Made by a program: the position numbers and the translations under genes. The notes beneath the pieces were generated by a model. The model saw only the letters and a list, made by a program, of their open reading frames with translations. It was not told where the DNA came from and searched no databases. Source: Hexactinellida sp. DTS-2022 (Eukaryota; Porifera; Hexactinellida). Taken from it: DNA of 64,000 bases. The stretch is taken from assembly GCA_028753945.1 (NCBI GenBank), contig JAPNXP010000013.1, positions 186,001 through 250,000 of the forward strand, in the 5' to 3' direction. Positions 56,380-64,000 of this stretch are shown piece by piece. Within the stretch, counting starts at the first letter, position 1; each line of letters opens with the position of its first letter.

Positions 56380-56421
56380 AGCTGCTAGTTGTGAAATTAG
56401 TATGTGTTGTAAAATAAAATA

Positions 56422-56506
56422 CAGTAGAACCTTGTTAATACGAACACCAACGGACGGTAAAAATTTGTTCGCTTTATCCGGAGTTCGTACTAACGAGATT
56501 CTACTG
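56422..56506. mobile_element. Short TIR element (85 bp)
   Basis: CAGTAGAACCTTGTTAATAC to ACTAACGAGATTCTACTG, TA on both sides, with ACCAACGGACGGTAAAAATT. The smallest member of the family shared with 12091, 50799 and 63179. Confidence 0.85.
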
Positions 56507-56534
56507 TAAGTGTAATACTAAAGTATTAATCTTT

Positions 56535-57963
<1,429 letters not shown>

Positions 57964-58152
57964 AGTTATTAATTACTAAATAGTGTAAATACTAACGGAT
58001 TATTGGCTTTCGCAAACCTGTTTCGAAGCTGAATTATGAAACGGAACACAAGAATGTACATGATTAAATGAATTAAGCAATAAAGTGTCAAAAGTTAAAT
58101 TTCAAAATGCATTTACAAATATTTCTTAAAGCAAATACATACAAACGGGTCA
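57964..58152. other. Spacer between METTL1 and HHIP-like gene
   Basis: 190 AT-rich bases; METTL1 promoter region and HHIP-like 3' end. Nothing further recognised. Confidence 0.4.
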
Positions 58153-60411
58153 TTAATTAAAACATTTTCCCAAATCCTTGTCGAGAACATTTTCCCTAAC
58201 CGAACTACTCTCCAAAACGAGACTCCCTCTATACAGGTACAAACTCGCACCCTTCACACGCCCACTCACAATAAACGAAGTTTCCATATCAGGCCTCTCT
58301 GTACCAACATCAATAACCTTAGAGCTCACACAGCGACAGAACACACTGGATCGAGACTCTACCAAATTGATTATATCTTTAATGGTCACAGACCAAAAAG
58401 GTCCTCTATCTCTCTTCAACAAAAGTATATTCTTAATCCTAACACGCCAAACAACCGCAGATGTAAACGGATCCTTTCCTCTGCTAAGAAAATTTACAAT
58501 CATTATAAAATCGCTTGTAACATCACATACATTGTTACTCGTCAAGCTGCTAGCTCCACAGCCCTTACATACACTGGCATAGTCCCAATTGTATGTGGGC
58601 ATGCTGAGGGGGAGTGTTGTGAAACTGCACTCCTGTCTGGATGTGGGGTCAACTAGCTGGTACACCGATCCTACGGCGGCCTTGGAAGACGGGTTAGAAG
58701 TAGAAAGGAAGAATATCTCGCCTGACTCGCTCTCTCCGAAAGAAAGAATACCCGACTTATACGAGTTAGAAGTCCCACCCCCCTTACAGCTAGAATCTGC
58801 CGCGAAGCAAATAGCTTCCTTACTCCAGTGGCCTGTACTTTCGTTCTCAATGCCGTAGTATAGAGTCCCACTTGTGAAGTCTCCAAATATATACTTTCCC
58901 CTCAGTCTTGGGAAGAGACAGCCTCGATATACTTTGCCTCCAATCACAGATTTCCCTTCTGAATGTGGGTACACTATTATAGGCGCTTCAAATTCATCAG
59001 TTTGCAAATGGCAGTCTTTGAAACAGGTGTTTCCTTCCATCACTCGCCATCCATAGTTCTTTCCCTTCTTCACAAGGTCCACCTCTTCATACCGACCCTG
59101 TCCGACATCTCCACAGAATATCCTGCCTTGGCCTTCGTGTGTTCTAACATCCCCCCGGTCCATACTACAGCGCCAAATATTTCGAAACCCGTAGGCGAAA
59201 ATCTCATTTCTCACTGCCTTGTATTCAGAGCTAATGAATGGATTGGAAATAGGAATACCGTATTTATCTCCCACTCTCCTAGTGCTGGGATTATCCACAT
59301 CTACACGTATCATGGTACCATGAATATTAGTGTTATTCTGTCCATTCCCAATCGATCCGAACTTATCTCCCGCTCCTCCACCGTCCCCCAACCCAAGGTA
59401 CAGGTAGTTGTCCAGATCGAAGAACAGTGTACCTCCGTTATGGTTGGAATGCGGCTCTGGGAGCTCAAGGATTATCTCCTCACTTGTTTCATTCAGTTTG
59501 TTGGGATCATTAGCGGAAATAGTGAACTGAGAGAGTCGGCTAACTTGGTGAGTTAACCTGTTGTATTCATCTCTCTGCGCTTTTGAATAATACGCGGAAT
59601 AGTATACATACACGCGACCATTCTTCCTGAACATCGGGTGGAATGCGATTCCGAGAAAACCTCTTTCATCACCTGGATAAGAACTGACCAACACTCTGAC
59701 TGAAATATCAAGAAATGGCTCTGGAAGCATTGTACCATTCTGTAAGATCACGTGTACAACTCCTACCTGTTCAGCTACGAACATACGGTGAGTCCGGTCA
59801 TAAGCAGGCACTAGCGCAACCGGGTTCCTTAGTCCCGAGACGATCTCTCTCACACAGATACAGTCATCTCTCTGAGGAATACCTTCCTCCGGGGTTTTGG
59901 TACCAGAACTCACGTTTGTAGACTGTCCAAGCACTTTAGGATAGCAGTAGTCGCTATCACTTATGCTGAACTCTTTACAGAAATCCTCCGCATCTGAATA
60001 CACGCGTTTCTCTATCCCGAACAGTTCCAGGATTATATCAGTGCAGTTGTACGCGAATAAACTGGTGCAAAAGCGCGGACAAAGGCCTGGGGACTTATGT
60101 GCAGACGACGCTCCTTCTGCGTCGAATATGTGTGCAGAGAAAGGCGAGCATTCAGTGCAGAGTGCGTCTTGAATGTAGGTTCTGCACAATCTCCTCTCAA
60201 TCTTATTGCGTTCCAACATTTTCATCCAGAATTTGATAGCGAGCTGATGCTCCTGATCCTGGGTGCAACAGGAGAGCTGCGAATAGTGGTTAGAGCAAAA
60301 TGACGGGTGAGACGGGTTGAATGGGGGGAGATAGTCCAGGCATTGTGGATGGCAAGAAACTGCAGGAATTAATTGCAGAACCAGATAAAGCAGAAAATAT
60401 ACCCTTTTCAT
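58153..60411 (-). CDS. HHIP-like secreted protein: folate-receptor-like and GSDH propeller
   Basis: A 752-residue single-exon secreted protein. Signal peptide MKRVYFLLYLVLQLIPAVSC. Residues about 20-160 form a cysteine-rich folate-receptor-like domain (HPQCLDYLPPF, FCSNHYSQLSCC, CPRFCTSLFAYNC). From about 180 a glucose/sorbosone dehydrogenase-type beta-propeller follows (VREIVSGLRNPVALVPAYD, VAEQVGVVHVI, GFLGIAFHPMF, NHNGGTLFFD, LGLGDGGGAGD, YGFRNIWRCS, CGDVGQGRYEEVD, YGWRVMEGN). This is the HHIP/HHIPL architecture; HHIP binds and antagonises Hedgehog, while HHIPL functions are poorly known. The C-terminal 150 residues include further Cys pairs. Which paralogue it equals cannot be told from sequence alone. 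Confidence 0.92.
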   Translation of the reverse strand: MKRVYFLLYLVLQLIPAVSCHPQCLDYLPPFNPSHPSFCSNHYSQLSCCTQDQEHQLAIKFWMKMLERNKIERRLCRTYIQDALCTECSPFSAHIFDAEGASSAHKSPGLCPRFCTSLFAYNCTDIILELFGIEKRVYSDAEDFCKEFSISDSDYCYPKVLGQSTNVSSGTKTPEEGIPQRDDCICVREIVSGLRNPVALVPAYDRTHRMFVAEQVGVVHVILQNGTMLPEPFLDISVRVLVSSYPGDERGFLGIAFHPMFRKNGRVYVYYSAYYSKAQRDEYNRLTHQVSRLSQFTISANDPNKLNETSEEIILELPEPHSNHNGGTLFFDLDNYLYLGLGDGGGAGDKFGSIGNGQNNTNIHGTMIRVDVDNPSTRRVGDKYGIPISNPFISSEYKAVRNEIFAYGFRNIWRCSMDRGDVRTHEGQGRIFCGDVGQGRYEEVDLVKKGKNYGWRVMEGNTCFKDCHLQTDEFEAPIIVYPHSEGKSVIGGKVYRGCLFPRLRGKYIFGDFTSGTLYYGIENESTGHWSKEAICFAADSSCKGGGTSNSYKSGILSFGESESGEIFFLSTSNPSSKAAVGSVYQLVDPTSRQECSFTTLPLSMPTYNWDYASVCKGCGASSLTSNNVCDVTSDFIMIVNFLSRGKDPFTSAVVWRVRIKNILLLKRDRGPFWSVTIKDIINLVESRSSVFCRCVSSKVIDVGTERPDMETSFIVSGRVKGASLYLYRGSLVLESSSVRENVLDKDLGKCFN

Positions 60412-60607
60412 GTCGTGTAACTAAACTAATTTTTTTACAAAATAATAGAAGTCAGTGCCTATAAGCCTAGATACATTAACAAGTGGTCTATACTATAGAT
60501 AGTCAGCAATAATAATATATTAAAATATACTATAAATTGAGTAGAAATGCCAGTGTTAGATATTAAATAAGTGAAATTATAAATATATTTGTAAATGATT
60601 CAATTTA

Positions 60608-61064
60608 TCAACATTGTCTAACATCAATACCCGAAGTCGCAGAACTGAATGCAACTGGGATTGTATTGGTTTGATAACCCACTTTGAACGAACCGATGCA
60701 CCCTTGGAACCCTTGTTGGGACCCAAATGGAGAGATGATATGATCATTAGGGACTCCACCTATAAGCAATACAATTAACATGGCAACAAAATAATGTAGC
60801 AAACATACCAAGGTATATATCGGTGTTTACAGCAAAGTAAGTAGAACTGCCTGGGGAATTCCCACTAGCTTCCAACGTACTGTCGATGAATAACTCTCCT
60901 ACTTGTCCATTTCTAAAGGAAAGTTACAGAATACATATACTGGAAAGAAATTGTATAATTGTCTGTGATGCAATTAATACCTTTGGGCTCGAATTGAAAT
61001 TGGTTTCCCCAGCTGAATAGACTGTCTGCTAATTAGAGTTATGCTGCCAGTGCCTAAGTCGAAC
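60608..61064 (-). CDS. Laminin G domain, 3' fragment of a gene
   Basis: Three in-phase exons in transcript order: 60981-61064, 60809-60912, 60608-60759 (stop TGA). They read FDLGTGSITLISRQSIQLGK, then RNGQVGELFIDSTLE and YFAVNTDIYLGG, then VPNDHIISPFGSQQGFQGCI with a final Cys, which is the second half of a laminin G domain in correct order (the GxxGCI motif and closing C). No exon encoding the first half was found in the 550 bases before the phosphatase TM exon on the opposite strand. Either the rest lies in unrecognised exons or this is a gene relic. No stop interrupts the visible part. Confidence 0.7.
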
Positions 61065-61618
61065 CTAATTGAATAGTATTACCTAATTAATTAGCAGAAA
61101 TTTTGGTTTCCGAGTTTCAGTGAATGGACATTGTAATGTGTAGTATTCTGTCGATAATATGTATGAAAACTGAGACCATAAAGTGTAGTATGCTGAAGCT
61201 TAATTTTTAGGAGCCAAGTAAGATACAAATGTAATTTGATAAGGCAGAACAATGTACGCTCAGGAATGGTTACGTACAAATACATATATTCAGGTTGATG
61301 GTCCAGTATATGCACACTCTCTAGAAACATTCTTACATATAAATTGTATTGATTCTATTATGGAGAAAGAATAGGGTAAATAATTGGCTAGAAAACTAGT
61401 GGCACACTGATGTATAAATAATATAATTATTATTATAATCGCAATGGCCTATTCTCCTAAAAATTCTTAAAATATTATGAATTAAACTGACTTAATGCAA
61501 CAAGTATTCAGCCACTATTCTTCAGTGAATAAAAGAATCGCAAAAATGGAGGCTCTTATATTTACAGCAAGTATAACGTGTATATAATAATGCGTTCTCT
61601 CTCGATTTAGTAAAAAAG
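61065..61618. other. Unexplained spacer before receptor phosphatase 2
   Basis: 550 bases, AT-rich. The 79-residue minus-strand ORF (61091-61330) has no recognisable domain. Possible missing laminin G exon (minus) or ectodomain exon (plus) not found. Confidence 0.4.
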
Positions 61619-63994
61619 ATGTACTATTTTCCAAAACCTAGTGACCCCGACAATGTGCTACCAGAATGGAGTATTGGAATTATAGCAGTAGCTGTACTGC
61701 TGATTATAACGTGGATGATAATATTCTGCTTTCTGGTATGCTACCATATGTGTAGGAGAAAACCTGTGACAGAAACATACACCATCCCACACGGGCCTTA
61801 CAGCGTGGTTCATGTCAACAAAACAGAACCGATGTATGACAGACAGGTAGGATAATTAATACAAACAATCAATAGTCTTGTTACCAGTGGCAACTCAGTT
61901 TGCACATTAATTTCAATGCAAACAATCAACTGAAATGTGTAAACCCGAATATGTTTAACAAAGTATAATTAATAGTTTGACATCACAGAGACGACTGGAA
62001 TGGAGGAATATCCTTATCCAGGAAATCAAAGTAGAGGGTCAGGTCAAAGGGATATGGTTGACGGACGCGAACAAATACCGATGAACGCATTACCACACCA
62101 GATTAAGGGGATAACTCCGGGAGAAGAAGTGCTAAACCTGATGGAACAGAACACATTATTTACAAATGAAATGACAGGTATGAATTACACATAATACCCT
62201 GTTATATTCCATCCGTTTAATATATACACTCATAGGTAACCCAATGCAAGTGTACCACCAATCTGACGTTTCGCAGTCAAGCAGCACAGCTGGAGTGACG
62301 GTATACGATCAGCCTGAAATAGACTCTGACAGTGACTTTACAGAGAATGCCCCTTACATGGGGAAAGTACTATCCCGTCCTGTGACACTAAAGCAACTTC
62401 TCGCCACTCTGAGACAGCCAGGTTATCTGGAAACTGAGTTCAGAAAGCTGCCACCTAACCATGTGGAACCATCCGAGATCCCAGCGGGAGCCGAGAAGAA
62501 GAATCGATACAGCAATGTGCTACCCTGTCTAAGGACTAGGGTGCCCCTCGGTATACAAGGTAACGTCCTACAGTATATGAGCAGTGTATTATACAGCCAT
62601 TTTAAATACGCTCCTAATCTTGGTCTGATCCAATTTTTATACGTCTAAATCACAAATTAACGTTACAGTATAGGAGAGGATTCCAAATTTTCAAAAAATC
62701 ATGCTCCAAAAGTAGCGTATCGCGCTCCTGGATAATTCCTTGAGTATGAGTTGTATTCAGATTTTATGTTCATTGTTAATAGGGAATGATCCAAGCTCTG
62801 ACTACATCAATGCAAGTTTCGTGAAAGGCTACGAAGGTACGGATGTACAGTATATCGCGACACAGGCTCCAATGGATACAACAGTGGACGACTTCTGGAG
62901 AATGGTGTGGGAGCATAAGGTGGAAATAATAACTATGGCAACTAACTTCGAAGAGAGAGGATTCGAGAAATGTGAAAGGTCAGTTTTTATAAATATTAAA
63001 ATGAAATTATACTGTTTTTAATGTTGCGATTAATAGATACTGGCCTTCGCAAGGATCTAAAGAATATGGACACTTAGAAGTTACCCTCACTAAACACACA
63101 GCACACAGTGACTTCAACGAAGCGATACTTGCGTTAAAAAATATTGAACTTGGCAAGTCTCTAAGAAAATAGAAAATACAGTAGAACCTCGTTAATACGA
63201 ACACCAACGGACGGTAAAATTTGTTCGCTTTATCTGGAGTTCGTATTAACCGGAGTAATACCCATTGAATAGCCATTCTAGGGACCTGATTTTGTGGAAC
63301 TGTCTGTTCGTCTTTTCCGGAAATTCGTACTAACCGTGTTCGCACTAACGAGGTTCTGTATACCTATATAATATTAACTTTTATGCTAATTAAATTTGAC
63401 AGAAGAGACAAGAGTGATTCGACATTACAAGCTGACCTTCTGGCCAGAACAGGGAGTGCCCGATGAAATTTGGAAACTGACAGACTTCTTACAGGAAGTT
63501 AAGATGGCTGATTCAGAAGGCCCTGCACTTGTACACTGCTCCGCGGGTATAGGCAGAACTGGTGTCATCACTGCAGTGGATATTGGTAAGAAATATATTG
63601 TTATCTATACTGCAGTGGTTCTCAACCTGGGGTCCACAAGATCTCAAAATTTGTATTAAGGTCAATGGAGGGGGTCCACAGAATGTCTAATTTGAATTAA
63701 TTTGAATAAGGTTGGGAATCGCTGATCTAGGGATATATATTATTGGCACTTTTGAATGTAAGTATCTAACTAATCCCGATAGGAATTCAAGCGATCCTTC
63801 AAGGAGACGAGCGATTGGATATTCTACGAATTGTGTCTGGTCTTCGTAGGGACAGACCAGGGGCGGTACAAACTCGGGAGCAATATAGGTTCATTCACCA
63901 AGTGTTGTACACATTTGCTATGGACTTACAAAAACAGACGAATTACAACTTTCAAATTGAACAGAAACAAGGGCCGATACAACTTCCACAGTGA
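61619..63994 (+). CDS. Single-domain receptor tyrosine phosphatase, WPE loop
   Basis: Seven exons: 61619-61846 (TM), 61991-62177, 62236-62559, 62783-62978, 63037-63152, 63403-63585, 63783-63994; 481 residues from the ATG used. TM helix WSIGIIAVAVLLIITWMIIF near the start, then an acidic juxtamembrane region. The PTP domain has KNRYSNVLPCLRTRV, DYINASFVKGYEG, TQAPMDTTVDDFWRM, KCERYWP, RHYKLTFWPEQGVP, P-loop HCSAGIGRTG and the Q-loop RPGAVQTREQY. The general-acid Asp of WPD is Glu, usual in D2-type domains and associated with low activity. The last residue codons (LPQ, stop 63992-63994) end 6 bases before the window edge. The frame is open upstream to the acceptor at 61610, so an ectodomain exon may precede. 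The exon 5 donor is best read as GC (see findings). Confidence 0.87.
62590..62745. mobile_element. Transposon fragment
   Basis: Inverted match to the interior of the element at 37488-37845 (TATAGGAGAGGATTCCAAAT, GCGCTCCTGGATAATTCCTT), without the terminal repeats. Intron 3 of receptor phosphatase 2. Confidence 0.7.
63179..63358. mobile_element. TIR element (180 bp), TA target
   Basis: CAGTAGAACCTCGTTAATAC at the left and CGCACTAACGAGGTTCTG at the right (ACT lost at the end), with the ACCAACGGACGGTAAAAT block. It fills the intron of receptor phosphatase 2 that starts with the probable GC donor. Confidence 0.85.
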
Positions 63995-64000
63995 AGTGAT

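Overview
The window is animal nuclear DNA, AT-rich, with spliceosomal genes whose introns are mostly 40-400 bp. It carries two receptor protein tyrosine phosphatases, multi-FN3 single-pass receptors, PLEKHM2, WDR47, dymeclin, maspardin, a HHIP-like protein and a myosin ending in an SH2 domain. The compact layout and the SH2 myosin suggest an early-branching metazoan such as a sponge, but this is inference. All multi-exon models were built by hand from GT/AG signals, reading-frame phase and protein similarity; exon lengths sum to whole codons in each complete model.

Left end (1-9.3 kb): the 3' part of DBR1 (+), then minus-strand genes: a small secreted-protein exon, a chimeric ORF (signal peptide plus PC4 domain), PC4/SUB1 itself, intronless dymeclin, and an intronless myosin-SH2. 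The chimera sits exactly on the junction of a ~0.69 kb tandem duplication.

FN3 receptor cluster (9.9-30.7 kb): one plus-strand gene with seven FN3 exons, then a minus-strand family of three complete genes with four, nine and seven FN3 domains, plus one collapsed relic. All share a two-exon signal peptide, phase-1 FN3 exons, a Ser/Thr-rich stalk, one TM helix and a short tail; the three minus-strand genes end in T-x-V. The minus-strand genes are built by amplification of a four-exon FN3 block (I-II-III-IV), with some exons nearly identical between copies.

Middle (31.8-44 kb): intronless PLEKHM2/SKIP, tiny IER3IP1, then a 17-exon tandem-domain PTP with an intact D1 and a D2 that has lost catalytic Cys and Arg. 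Its introns hold an antisense leucine-zipper ORF, a ~1.2 kb TIR element and a minisatellite of transposon ends.

Right side (44.4-64 kb): maspardin (SPG21) with a hexapeptide-repeat C-terminal extension; WDR47 (+) convergent with R3HDM4 (-), their coding ends overlapping by 17 bp; then minus-strand PLCXD-like, a P/Q-rich protein, METTL1, an intronless HHIP-like protein and a laminin-G fragment; and finally a single-domain receptor PTP (+) with a WPE loop and a probable GC-AG intron.

Introns and spacers are peppered with short TIR elements (CAGT...ACTG ends, TA target, Tigger/pogo-like) and two TAA-target elements. The duplicated FN3 genes preserve empty sites that date two of the insertions.
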